Positions 1 through 6,969 are shown, counted from the stretch's first letter. The stretch: 13,143 nucleotides of DNA from Pseudomonadota bacterium (GCA_023426225.1 JAFABD010000056.1:1-13143); one strand, 5' to 3'. Program-made: numbers and translations. The notes: generated from the letters alone by a model not told the origin.

Positions 1-941
1 CCCCTGCCCCGCCCGCCGAGACACCGCCCGCCGCGCCGACGGGCGACGATCCGATCGCGGTGATGCTGGGCACGCTCGACATGCGGCTGACCGTTCCGGT
101 GGCGGTGGGGAGCAGCGGCCCCTATCCCTTCATCATCGACACCGGCGCCGAGCGCAGCGTGATCGCGCGCGAGCTTTCGGGTGCGCTCAGGCTGGCGCCG
201 GGCAACCCGGTGCGCGTCGTGTCGGTGACGGGCACGCGGCAGGTCGACACGGTGCTGATCCGCGACCTGATGATCCCGGCGATCGGCCAGCGGCACGACG
301 TCGTCGCGCCCGCGCTGGCGGCACGCGACATCGGCGCGCTGGGACTGCTGGGGATCGACACGCTGGCCAACCACCGCGTCGAGATCGACTTCGCGGCCGG
401 GACGATGGCGGTGCGGCCGAGCGAACGGCGCGCGCGCAACGACGCCCCGCGCGACCCCGATGCGATCGTCGTCACCGCCAAGAGCACGCACGGCCAGCTG
501 ATCGTCACCGACGCGCATTACGGATCGACGCGAATCCGCGTGATGATCGACACGGGATCGCAGGTGACGGTGGGCAACACCGCGCTGCTGCGCCGCATCC
601 TGCGCAGCAAGGGCGTGCCGACGCCGGTGCTGGTGACGACGGTGACGGGCGACCAGCTCCACGCGGTGTCGCACCTGGTCCCCGACATCCGGCTGGGACC
701 GATCGCGTTCGGGGCGATGCCGATCGCCTTTGCCGAGACGCCGCCCTTTGCCCGGTTCGGGCTGGGCAAGGGACCGGCGCTGATGCTGGGGATGGACGCG
801 CTGCGCAGCTTTCGCCGCGTCGAGATCGACTTCGCCAACCGGCAGATCCGCTTCATCGTCCCCGAAGCGACCACGCGACCGCCGCGGCCGGCGCGAACCG
901 CAGTCGCCGATGCGGGATCGCCGGCGCGCGCGATCCCCTGA
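1..941 (+). CDS. Two-repeat retropepsin-like aspartic protease (5' end outside window)
   Basis: This is a probable periplasmic or exported aspartyl protease of the retropepsin-like (clan AA) type. The frame is open to the window edge, so the true start and any signal peptide lie upstream. A GTG at 60 is only an internal codon candidate. The visible N-terminus is Pro/Ala-rich. There are two DTG catalytic motifs: FIIDTGAERS (Asp codon at 138) and VMIDTGSQVT (Asp codon at 549). Each is followed by a matching VTG turn and then a hydrophobic-Gly-Asp segment ending in VEIDF (LLGIDTLANHRVEIDF and LMLGMDALRSFRRVEIDF). The protein is therefore two homologous lobes in one chain. A single-lobe retropepsin must dimerise, whereas this one could fold as an intramolecular dimer. 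The C-terminal tail of about 25 residues is Pro/Arg/Ala-rich. The gene converges on hisZ with only 18 bases between stops. The family call is firm; the substrate is unknown. Confidence 0.85.
   Translation, partial: PAPPAETPPAAPTGDDPIAVMLGTLDMRLTVPVAVGSSGPYPFIIDTGAERSVIARELSGALRLAPGNPVRVVSVTGTRQVDTVLIRDLMIPAIGQRHDVVAPALAARDIGALGLLGIDTLANHRVEIDFAAGTMAVRPSERRARNDAPRDPDAIVVTAKSTHGQLIVTDAHYGSTRIRVMIDTGSQVTVGNTALLRRILRSKGVPTPVLVTTVTGDQLHAVSHLVPDIRLGPIAFGAMPIAFAETPPFARFGLGKGPALMLGMDALRSFRRVEIDFANRQIRFIVPEATTRPPRPARTAVADAGSPARAIP
374..835 (+). repeat. Direct repeat marking the two protease lobes
   Basis: A 21-base exact direct repeat occurs at 374-394 and 815-835. It encodes the RVEIDFA strand at the end of each retropepsin lobe. 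The rest of the two halves has diverged at DNA level. The match therefore reflects either selection on the motif or a remnant of the internal duplication. Confidence 0.6.
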
Positions 942-959
942 CGCGCGCGGCGCGGCGGA

Positions 960-2057
960 TCAGAGCCGTTCGGGCACCCCGTCGCGCAGGACGTGCGTGC
1001 AGAGCTGCGCTTCGGGCGTATCCTCGGCCTCAAGCGCGGCAACGGTCACCCAGCCTTCGGCCCGCAGCGCCGCGCCCTCTTCGGCGGGCGTGCCGAACGG
1101 GAGGAACAGCCGCCGCCGCTCGTCGGCGCCGACGCCCGCATCGAGCACGGGATCGACATAGAGCGAGAAGCCGACCGCCGGTTCCTCGCGGCCGTCGCCA
1201 TGGAGCACGGTGTAGGTGCCGCCGCGGCCGATTTCGCCCATCACGCCCTTGGCGAACAGCGAGAAGCCGAGCCAGCTCTGATATTCGAAGCCATGGCGTT
1301 CGGTGGGATCGAGCGTGAGCTGCGCCTTGCCCCCGATCCCCGCCGCGATCGCCGCGAGCCCTTCGAGCCGGCTGTCGAGCGCGTTGCCCGCATCGAACGC
1401 GCGCAGCCGCGCCATCGCGGCATCGAACGGCCCCGCCGCCTCGATCAGCGGGAGGTAGCGCGGGTCGATCGCCGCGACGCCGCCGGCATCCTTGGCATCG
1501 AGCCGCTCGCGCAGCGCTTCGAGCCGGGCCGGATCGAGCTGCGGACCGGCGAGCGTGTCGACCAGGTCGGGCAGCGTGAAATCGACCGCGATGCCGCGCA
1601 AGCCCGCGGCGTAGAGCGCCTCGATCGCGACCTCGACGATCTCGCGCGCGGCGGCGACGCTGTCGCGCCCGATCAGCTCGCAGCCGATCTGGCGCATCGC
1701 GCGCTGGGGATGGAGCGACGGCGCGCTGAGCTTGAGCACCGGGCCGGCATAGGACAGCCGCACCGGGCGCGGATGGTGCCCCATGCGCGTCGCGGCGATG
1801 CGGCCGACCTGTGCGGTCAGATCGGGACGGATCGCCAGCGTCCGCTGCGACACCGGATCGACGAAGCGCACCGCGTCGCGCATCCGCGCCGCCTTGAGCC
1901 GCGCGGCGAGTTCGTCGGCGAATTCGGCGAGCGGGGGATCGACCTGCTCATAGCCATAGAGCCGCGCGACGCCGAGCGCGCGCGCCTCGATCCGCGCCGC
2001 CGCGTCGGCCGCGGGCGGCAGGCGATCATGGAATCCTTCGGGGAGCAGTCCGGTCAT
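960..2057 (-). CDS. hisZ: ATP phosphoribosyltransferase regulatory subunit HisZ
   Basis: HisZ is a histidyl-tRNA-synthetase-like protein with no tRNA-charging role. It binds the short form of HisG and makes the first, histidine-inhibited step of histidine synthesis active and regulated. The chain is 365 residues. It opens with an LLPEGFHD motif (4-11), has a class II motif-2 region (RQIGCELIG, 122-130), and a motif-3 region (GGTY at 279-282, then AVGFSLYVD at 294-302). Full HisRS is about 420 residues and has an RGLDYY-like motif plus a C-terminal anticodon domain. Here the equivalent segment reads HGFEYQSWLGFSLF and the C-terminus is short, which favours HisZ. The ATG at 2057 was chosen because homology begins there. 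An open frame runs on to 2213 but looks like non-homologous leader. The SD is weak (GAAGG about 13 bases upstream). It follows serA with a 169-base gap, and hisG is not in the window. Confidence 0.88.
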   Translation of the reverse strand: MTGLLPEGFHDRLPPAADAAARIEARALGVARLYGYEQVDPPLAEFADELAARLKAARMRDAVRFVDPVSQRTLAIRPDLTAQVGRIAATRMGHHPRPVRLSYAGPVLKLSAPSLHPQRAMRQIGCELIGRDSVAAAREIVEVAIEALYAAGLRGIAVDFTLPDLVDTLAGPQLDPARLEALRERLDAKDAGGVAAIDPRYLPLIEAAGPFDAAMARLRAFDAGNALDSRLEGLAAIAAGIGGKAQLTLDPTERHGFEYQSWLGFSLFAKGVMGEIGRGGTYTVLHGDGREEPAVGFSLYVDPVLDAGVGADERRRLFLPFGTPAEEGAALRAEGWVTVAALEAEDTPEAQLCTHVLRDGVPERL

Positions 2058-2226
2058 GGTCGGGGAAACGCCTTCATCTTCATGGACGCGCCGGCGGGCC
2101 GGGCACGGTCGCGGCGCACAGGCTGCGCTAGAAGATGCCGCGCGCTTCGACAAGCCGGCGCCGCGCGGGAAGCCCGCCGCCGGGTGCGACGCGACGCGAC
2201 CGCCGCGCCGCACCCGGCACCGATGC
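2058..2226. other. serA-hisZ intergenic region with hairpin
   Basis: This is the 169-base gap between serA (stop at 2227-2229) and hisZ. It contains the hairpin at 2179-2218 and a smaller GCGGG/CCCGC hairpin at 2165-2177. No convincing -35/-10 pair for hisZ was seen on the minus strand, so hisZ may depend on read-through from serA or on a promoter not recognised by eye. Confidence 0.5.
2179..2218 (-). terminator. Hairpin just downstream of serA
   Basis: A perfect 10-base inverted repeat (GCCGGGTGCG at 2179-2188 and CGCACCCGGC at 2209-2218) lies 8 bases beyond the serA stop. After an A-C mismatch, 4 further pairs can form inside the loop. No T-run follows on the minus strand, so it is either a weak or partial terminator or a 3'-end-stabilising structure between serA and hisZ. 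Confidence 0.45.
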
Positions 2227-3807
2227 TTACTGGAACGCCAGCGCCATCGCGGTCTTGACGCCCGGCAGCGCGCGCACGCGCGCGATCAGGTCGGGCTTCA
2301 CCTCTTCGTCGACCGAGAGCAGCAGCACCGCCTCGCCCCCCGCCGAACGGCGGCCGAGGTGGAAGGTGCCGATGTTGACCCCCGCCTCGCCCAGCGTGGT
2401 GCCGAGCCGGCCGATGAAGCCGGGCGCGTCCTCGTTGACGATGTAGAGCATGTGGCCCGACAGATCGGCCTCGACCTTGATGCCGAACAGCTCGACAAGG
2501 CGCGGCGCGCCGTTGCCGAACAGCGTGCCGGCAACCGAACGATCGCCCGCCTGGGTACCGACCGTGACGCGGACGAGCGTGTGGTAGTCGCCCTCGCGAT
2601 CGCGCCGCACCTCGCGCACGTCGAGCCCGCGTTCCTTGGCCAGATAGGGCGCGTTGACCATGTTCACCGTGTCCGAATGGACGCGCATCAGCCCGGCGAG
2701 CACCGCGCTGGTGATCGGCTTCTGGTTGAGTTCGGCGGCCGCGCCCTCGACCTCGATCGCGATGTTGACCAGTTCGCCGTGCGCAAGCTGGCCGACCAGG
2801 CTGCCGAGCGCCTCGGCAAGCGCCATATAGGGCTTGAGCCGCGGCGCTTCCTCGGCCGAGAGGCTGGGCATGTTGAGCGCGTTGGTGACGCCGCCGGTGG
2901 TCAGATATTCGGCCATCTGCTCGGCGACCTGGATCGCGACATTGACCTGCGCCTCGGTGGTCGAAGCGCCGAGGTGCGGGGTGGCGACGAAGTTGGGCGT
3001 GCCGAACAGCGGATGTTCCTTGGCCGGTTCGGTGACGAACACGTCGAGCGCCGCGCCCGCGATATGGCCCGAATCGAGCCCTTCCTTGAGCGCCGCCTCG
3101 TCGATCAGGCCGCCGCGCGCGCAGTTGATGATGCGCACGCCGCGCTTGGTCTTGGCAAGGTTCTCGCGGCTGAGGATGTTGCGCGTCTGGTCGGTCAGCG
3201 GGGTGTGGAGCGTGATGAAGTCGGCGCGCAGCAGCAGATCGTCGAGGCTCATCTTTTCGACGCCCATCTCGAGCGCGCGTTCGGGAGTGAGGAAGGGATC
3301 ATAGGCGATCACCTTCATCTTGAGCCCGCGCGCGCGGTCGGCGACGATCGAGCCGATATTGCCCGCGCCGATCAGGCCGAGCGTCTTGCCGGTGACTTCG
3401 ACGCCCATGAAGCGGTTCTTTTCCCACTTGCCCGCCTGGGTCGAGGCGTCGGCCTCGGGAAGCTGGCGAGCGAGCGCGAACATCAGCGCGATCGCATGCT
3501 CGGCGGTGGTGATCGAGTTGCCGAAGGGCGTGTTCATCACCACCACGCCCTTGGCCGAGGCGGCCGGGATGTCGACATTGTCGACGCCGATGCCGGCGCG
3601 GCCGATCACCTTGAGGTTGGTCGCGTGCGCGAGGATGTCCTTGGTGACCTTGGTCGAGCTGCGGATGGCGAGGCCGTCATACTGACCGATGATCGCCTTG
3701 AGCTCGTCGGGGGTCTTGCCGGTGATCTCGTCGACCTCGAGCCCGCGCTCGCGGAAGATCTGCGCGGCCTTGGGGTCCATCTTGTCGGAAATCAGTACCT
3801 TGGGCAT
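2227..3807 (-). CDS. serA: D-3-phosphoglycerate dehydrogenase SerA
   Basis: SerA oxidises 3-phosphoglycerate to 3-phosphohydroxypyruvate with NAD, the first step of phosphorylated serine synthesis in the cytoplasm. The 526-residue chain is the long form. The substrate-binding domain is about 1-100 and 285-310. The Rossmann NAD domain has GAGNIG at 147-152. The catalytic triad is visible as Arg231 (NCARGG), Glu260 (VTEPA) and His278 (PHLGAST). An intervening allosteric-substrate-binding domain spans about 320-450. A C-terminal ACT domain (about 454-526, starting YIVNEDAPGFIG) suggests serine feedback control. The ATG at 3807 has AAGGA about 7 bases upstream. The gene follows serC by 115 bases, making a serC-serA pair with the next enzyme of the pathway. 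Length and motifs are complete. Confidence 0.97.
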   Translation of the reverse strand: MPKVLISDKMDPKAAQIFRERGLEVDEITGKTPDELKAIIGQYDGLAIRSSTKVTKDILAHATNLKVIGRAGIGVDNVDIPAASAKGVVVMNTPFGNSITTAEHAIALMFALARQLPEADASTQAGKWEKNRFMGVEVTGKTLGLIGAGNIGSIVADRARGLKMKVIAYDPFLTPERALEMGVEKMSLDDLLLRADFITLHTPLTDQTRNILSRENLAKTKRGVRIINCARGGLIDEAALKEGLDSGHIAGAALDVFVTEPAKEHPLFGTPNFVATPHLGASTTEAQVNVAIQVAEQMAEYLTTGGVTNALNMPSLSAEEAPRLKPYMALAEALGSLVGQLAHGELVNIAIEVEGAAAELNQKPITSAVLAGLMRVHSDTVNMVNAPYLAKERGLDVREVRRDREGDYHTLVRVTVGTQAGDRSVAGTLFGNGAPRLVELFGIKVEADLSGHMLYIVNEDAPGFIGRLGTTLGEAGVNIGTFHLGRRSAGGEAVLLLSVDEEVKPDLIARVRALPGVKTAMALAFQ

Positions 3808-3922
3808 GTTCGTATCCTTGAATTCTACCGCCGCCCCGGCCGTTGCGCCGGGATCCTGCTGTCGCGGAGACGGTTAGAGCGGCCCCCCGGCGCAAAGGCC
3901 GGGGGCCGAAAATGGGTGGAAA
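3808..3922. other. serC-serA intercistronic region
   Basis: This 115-base gap between serC and serA holds two hairpins. The first after serC is the GC-rich one at 3881-3907. Nearer serA is CCCGGC-loop-GCCGGG at 3835-3852, ending 27 bases upstream of the serA ATG. Neither is followed by a T-run. They could set the serC:serA mRNA ratio by partial termination or RNase processing. No clear separate serA promoter was recognised. Confidence 0.5.
3881..3907 (-). terminator. GC-rich stem-loop after serC (possible partial terminator or processing site)
   Basis: GGCCCCCCGG and CCGGGGGCC form a 9-pair stem with one bulged base around a GCAAAG-type loop, starting 15 bases past the serC stop. It lacks a T-tract on either strand, so strong intrinsic termination is not expected. 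Because serA follows on the same strand, an attenuating or mRNA-stabilising role fits better. Confidence 0.4.
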
Positions 3923-5080
3923 TCAGCCGGCCTTGACGGTGGCGTAGGCCCAGTCGAGCCACGGCCCCAGCGCCACGATATCGGCGGTGTCGACCGTCGC
4001 GCCGCACCAGATGCGCAGCCCCGCCGGCGCGTCGCGATAGCCCGCGACGTCGAGCGCGGCGCCTTCCTTTTCGAGCAGCGCGGCCATCTTCTTGATGAAG
4101 TCGGTATCGGCGCCCTCGACGGTGAGGCACACGCTGGTGCGCGAACGGATCGCGGGATCGGCGGCGAGATGGCCGAGCCAGTCGCGTTCGGCGACGATCG
4201 CGTCGAGCGCGGCGGCATTGGCGTCCGAGCGGGCGATCAGCCCGTCGGCGCCGCCCAGACCCCTGGCCCATTCGAGCGCGAAGATCGCATCCTCGACCGC
4301 GAGCATCGACGGGGTGTTGATCGTCTCACCCTTGAACACGCCTTCGACGAGCTTGCCGCCCTTGGTCAGGCGGAACAGCTTGGGCAGCGGCCAGGCGGGG
4401 GTGTAGGTCTCGAGCCGTTCGACCGCGCGCGGGCCGAGGATCAGCACGCCGTGCGCGCCCTCGCCGCCCAGCACCTTCTGCCAGGAGAAGGTGGCGACGT
4501 CGATCTTGTCCCAGGGCAGGTCATAGGCGAACACCGCCGAGGTGGCGTCGGCGAAGCTGAGCCCCTCGCGATCGGCGGCGATCCAGTCGCCGTTCGGCAC
4601 GCGCACGCCCGAAGTGGTGCCGTTCCAGGTGAACAGCACGTCGTTCGACCAGTCGACCGCGGCAAGATCGGCGATCCGGCCGTAATCGGCGCGCAGCACG
4701 GTCGGTTCGAGCTTGAGCTGCTTGACCGCATCGGTGACCCAACCTTCACCGAAGCTTTCCCAGGCGAGCGCGGTGACGGGACGTGCGCCCAGCATCGTCC
4801 ACATCGCCATTTCGAAGGCGCCGGTATCCGAACCGGGCACGATGCCGATGCGGTGCGTGTCCGGCAGGCGGAGCAGCTCGCGCATCAGGTCGATGCAATA
4901 TTGGAGACGGGTCTTGCCCAGCTTCGAGCGGTGCGAGCGGCCGAGCGACTCGGTGGCGAGCTTCTCGGGCGACCAGCCCGGAGGCTTGGCGCAGGGACCG
5001 GAGGAGAAAAAGGGGCGCGCCGGAAGCGTGGCGGGCTTGGCAGGCGCAAGTGTGGCGCCGGCGGCAGTCGTATCAGTCAT
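3923..5080 (-). CDS. serC: Phosphoserine aminotransferase SerC
   Basis: SerC is a PLP-dependent class V aminotransferase that converts 3-phosphohydroxypyruvate and glutamate to phosphoserine and 2-oxoglutarate. In many proteobacteria it also acts in pyridoxal phosphate synthesis. The chain is 385 residues. PFFSSGPCAKPPGW (23-36) is the N-terminal signature. The PLP Schiff-base lysine is Lys202 in FSWQKVLGGEG, with the cofactor-contacting Asp in FADATSA (Asp178). The sequence matches the alphaproteobacterial/Methanosarcina subtype rather than the E. coli subtype. The ATG at 5080 was chosen because AAGGAGAG lies 7 bases upstream; longer in-frame extensions run through the promoter and leader. 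The SD is itself inside a hairpin (5086-5101). It is the first gene of the serC-serA(-hisZ) block and is divergent from the extensin-like gene. Confidence 0.95.
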   Translation of the reverse strand: MTDTTAAGATLAPAKPATLPARPFFSSGPCAKPPGWSPEKLATESLGRSHRSKLGKTRLQYCIDLMRELLRLPDTHRIGIVPGSDTGAFEMAMWTMLGARPVTALAWESFGEGWVTDAVKQLKLEPTVLRADYGRIADLAAVDWSNDVLFTWNGTTSGVRVPNGDWIAADREGLSFADATSAVFAYDLPWDKIDVATFSWQKVLGGEGAHGVLILGPRAVERLETYTPAWPLPKLFRLTKGGKLVEGVFKGETINTPSMLAVEDAIFALEWARGLGGADGLIARSDANAAALDAIVAERDWLGHLAADPAIRSRTSVCLTVEGADTDFIKKMAALLEKEGAALDVAGYRDAPAGLRIWCGATVDTADIVALGPWLDWAYATVKAG

Positions 5081-5130
5081 ATAGACTCTCCTTGCAGAGA
5101 GCACGCGCGGCGTTGGGACCGCGTGGCCCG
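5081..5130 (-). ncRNA. Candidate serC leader RNA (two hairpins, SD in the second)
   Basis: The predicted serC 5' UTR folds into two adjacent hairpins. Hairpin 1 (5125-5102 on the minus strand) pairs CACGCGG with CCGCGCGTG, leaving a two-base bulge and an 8-base loop. Hairpin 2 (5101-5086) is CTCTC-TGCAAG-GAGAG. Its 3' arm and loop contain the AAGGAGAG Shine-Dalgarno sequence, 5 bases before the ATG. A two-hairpin element upstream of serC is known from comparative studies of alphaproteobacteria (the serC RNA motif). The structure and position agree with that, but I could not run a covariance search. The ligand or mechanism, if any, is unknown. Confidence 0.55.
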
Positions 5131-5306
5131 TCGGCCGCTCTAAAGCCGTTTGCGCGCCAGTCAAGCTATAAACTTGCCCGATGCACCGCCCCTGCGCAGC
5201 AATGTTACAGAAGGCCCGCGCCGGCACCGCGATTGCGGTGAACCGCGGTCGCAGGGCGGCGGCGACGGTGGCCGCGACGGGCGACGATCTGCTAGGAGAC
5301 CGGGCG
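5131..5306. other. Divergent serC/extensin-like intergenic region
   Basis: This is the upstream space shared by serC (-) and the extensin-like gene (+). Besides the serC promoter it holds a plus-strand TATAAA at 5167-5172 (a good -10, but no -35 at proper spacing). It also has a perfect CACCGC-GATT-GCGGTG inverted repeat at 5225-5240, directly followed by an ACCGCGGT palindrome at 5242-5249. In-frame upstream ATGs for the plus-strand gene exist (for example 5181), but the sequence there does not look like protein. Confidence 0.4.
5137..5164 (-). promoter_or_regulatory. Probable serC promoter
   Basis: On the minus strand, TTGACT (5164-5159) is a good -35 match. It is followed after 16 bases by TAGAGC (5142-5137), a weak -10. 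The expected start of transcription near 5130 would give a leader of about 50 bases that is almost exactly the two hairpins before serC. That agreement raises confidence in both calls. Confidence 0.45.
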
Positions 5307-6017
5307 ATGCCGCGTCGTTTTCGCCCCATCGCGTCTCGCGTCCCCGCGCTGCTGTCGCCGATCGTCGCGCTGGCGCTGGCCGGGTGCCTGTTCGGCGGCA
5401 GCGACGCGCCGCGCGGTGCGCCGCCGCACCGGCCGCGCGTGCCCGAAAGCCCCGGCTTTCGCCCGCTGACGACGCGCGAGACGCAGCAATGCTATACCGA
5501 CCTGACGCGCAACGCCGCGGTGTTCGAACCGGTGCCCGATCGCGATTTCGGCAACGGCTGCACGATGCAGGCGTCGGTGCGGCTGCTCGACATCGGCATT
5601 CCCGTCACCGGGCTGAAGGCGATGCGCTGCCCGCTGGCGCGCGCCTTTACCGGCTGGGTCCATTATGCCGTGGCGCCGGCGGCGCGGCAGATCCTGGGCA
5701 GCGACGTCGTCCGCATCGAAAGCTATGGCACCTTTGTCTGCCGCGCGATCGTGGGCGGCGGCGCCGCGACGGCGGGCAAGCTGTCCGAACATGCCGCGGC
5801 GAATGCGGTCGATGTCAGCGCGTTCGTGCTGAAGGACGGGCGGCGGGTGCGCATCCTCGACGACTGGCGATCGCCCGATCCGGCCGTGCGCGAGTTCCTG
5901 ACGGTGATCCACCGTTCGGCGTGCAAGCGGTTCCAGACGGTGCTGAGCCCCGATTACAACGCCGCGCACCGCGATCACCTGCACCTCGACATGGGGCGCG
6001 GCCCCTTTTGTCGCTGA
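5307..6017 (+). CDS. Extensin-like family lipoprotein with M15-type metallopeptidase signature
   Basis: The 236-residue protein belongs to the bacterial extensin-like family (PF06904 type), whose fold is related to zinc D-Ala-D-Ala peptidases; a cell-wall role is inferred. It starts with a basic N-region and hydrophobic stretch ending in the lipobox LAGC, with lipidated Cys27. A Pro/Arg/Gly linker follows. The putative zinc-site residues are His162 in SEHAAANAVDV, Asp169 in the same motif, and His224 or His226 in HRDHLHLDM. Six further cysteines (62, 85, 108, 145, 206, 235) could form three disulfides, in keeping with an exported protein. The ATG at 5307 was chosen over the upstream ATG at 5181 because AGGAGA lies 7 bases before it and it begins the signal peptide. 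A short GGGGC/GCCCC stem followed by TTTT overlaps the last codons. Enzymatic activity is unproven for this family. Confidence 0.85.
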   Translation: MPRRFRPIASRVPALLSPIVALALAGCLFGGSDAPRGAPPHRPRVPESPGFRPLTTRETQQCYTDLTRNAAVFEPVPDRDFGNGCTMQASVRLLDIGIPVTGLKAMRCPLARAFTGWVHYAVAPAARQILGSDVVRIESYGTFVCRAIVGGGAATAGKLSEHAAANAVDVSAFVLKDGRRVRILDDWRSPDPAVREFLTVIHRSACKRFQTVLSPDYNAAHRDHLHLDMGRGPFCR

Positions 6018-6033
6018 TTCACGCGCGCGTCAT

Positions 6034-6062
6034 TTGCAGCGCGACGGCATTCGTCCTATTCC
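6034..6062 (+). promoter_or_regulatory. Candidate promoter for leaderless LOG-family mRNA
   Basis: TTGCAG (6034-6039) and TATTCC (6057-6062) are separated by 17 bases, in the 52-base gap after the extensin-like gene. Transcription would be expected to start about 6-8 bases downstream, at or beside the A of the ATG at 6070. There is no Shine-Dalgarno sequence before that ATG, which fits a leaderless mRNA. Each hexamer matches consensus only at three positions, so this is tentative. Confidence 0.35.
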
Positions 6063-6069
6063 GGGCTAA

Positions 6070-6945
6070 ATGAACGATACCCGCGTACCCAGCCGCGTCT
6101 TCCGCCCTGCCCAGCAGGAAGCCGAGACCGCCAACACCGCCAGCGGCACGCCCCAGACCGAGCATCCCGCCTATCGGCTTGCGTTTCAGGACATGGATTT
6201 CCTGTTGCGCGAGGATCTGCGCCCGGTCCGCTTCCAGCTTGAGCTGCTGAAGCCGCAACTGCTGTTCGACGAGGCCAAGATCGCATCGACGCTGGTCGTC
6301 TATGGTTCGGCGCGCATCCCCGAGCCGTCGAAGGCGCAGGCGCTGCTCGAGCTTGCCGACACCCCCGAACAGAAGCGCATCGCCGAACGGCTGATCGAGA
6401 AGTCGCATTATTACGACGTTGCGCGCCGGCTGGCACAGCTGGCGAGCAGCGTCGCCCCCGACGAGGCGGGCAACCGCCACTTCGTCGTGTGTTCGGGCGG
6501 CGGCCCGTCGATCATGGAAGCCGCCAACCGCGGCGCGACCGACATGGGCGCCGAATCGGTGGGGCTCAACATCGTGCTGCCGCACGAACAGGCGCCCAAT
6601 CCCTATGTGACGCCGTCGCTGTCGATGCAGTTCCACTATTTCGCGCTGCGCAAGATGCATTTCCTGCTGCACGCGCGCGCGGTGGCGGTGTTCCCCGGCG
6701 GTTTCGGCACGTTCGACGAGGCGTTCGAGCTGCTGACGCTGATCCAGACGGGCAAGATCGACCCGATTCCGGTGCTGTTCTATGGCAAGGACTTCTGGCA
6801 GCGCGTCGTCAATTTCGAGGCGCTGTGCGAGGAAGGCGTGATCGGGCCGCGCGACCTGAAGCTGTTCCGTTTCGTCGAGACCGCCGAAGAGGGATGGGAA
6901 ATCATCCAGAACTTCTGGCAGGAAAAGGAAGCCGCGCGGGGCTGA
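6070..6945 (+). CDS. LOG family protein (TIGR00730-type Rossmann fold)
   Basis: This is a 291-residue member of the lysine decarboxylase-like / LOG family. Characterised LOG proteins hydrolyse cytokinin nucleoside 5'-monophosphates to free base and ribose 5-phosphate; some bacterial members act on AMP. Visible motifs are VVYGSAR (76-82), SGGGPSIMEAANRGA (142-156), the Arg194-Lys195 pair in FALRKMHF, and the hallmark PGGFGTFDE (209-217), which carries the catalytic Glu. The first 70 or so residues are an extension absent from short LOG proteins, so this is the longer bacterial subtype. The ATG at 6070 overlaps a stop codon (TAAATG), with no SD. It ends 39 bases from the convergent cyclic-di-GMP gene. 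The substrate is not deducible. A name such as 'lysine decarboxylase' would be misleading. Confidence 0.88.
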   Translation: MNDTRVPSRVFRPAQQEAETANTASGTPQTEHPAYRLAFQDMDFLLREDLRPVRFQLELLKPQLLFDEAKIASTLVVYGSARIPEPSKAQALLELADTPEQKRIAERLIEKSHYYDVARRLAQLASSVAPDEAGNRHFVVCSGGGPSIMEAANRGATDMGAESVGLNIVLPHEQAPNPYVTPSLSMQFHYFALRKMHFLLHARAVAVFPGGFGTFDEAFELLTLIQTGKIDPIPVLFYGKDFWQRVVNFEALCEEGVIGPRDLKLFRFVETAEEGWEIIQNFWQEKEAARG

Positions 6946-6969
6946 CCCGGCGGCACGGCCCCGCCCCGG

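Noticed and set aside
960..2057. Histidyl-tRNA synthetase
   Set aside because: The protein is short, lacks the anticodon-binding domain and has lost the RGLDYY-type motif, so HisZ is the better call.
2058..2213. Longer N-terminus for hisZ
   Set aside because: The extension is Arg/Ala/Ser-rich without family similarity and passes through the intergenic region. The HisZ motif begins right after the ATG at 2057.
993..2258. Plus-strand open frame of 421 codons opposite hisZ
   Set aside because: It is antisense to hisZ along its whole length, with no recognisable domain and a composition typical of a shadow frame.
2056..3936. Plus-strand open frame of 626 codons opposite serA
   Set aside because: It is exactly antisense to an intact serA, is rich in Arg/Asp/Ala/Gly with no known domain, and arises from GC-biased codon use of the real gene.
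5181..5306. Upstream ATG start for the extensin-like gene
   Set aside because: The ATG at 5307 has a well-placed AGGAGA and begins a proper lipoprotein signal. The upstream start would bury the signal peptide.
5081..5329. Longer N-terminus for serC
   Set aside because: It would run through the promoter-like pair and the leader hairpins. A strong SD sits directly before the ATG at 5080.
5993..6009. GGGGC-GCG-GCCCC followed by TTTT as a terminator
   Set aside because: It is a 5-pair stem inside the last codons of the extensin-like gene. It may aid termination but is too small to call in GC-rich DNA.
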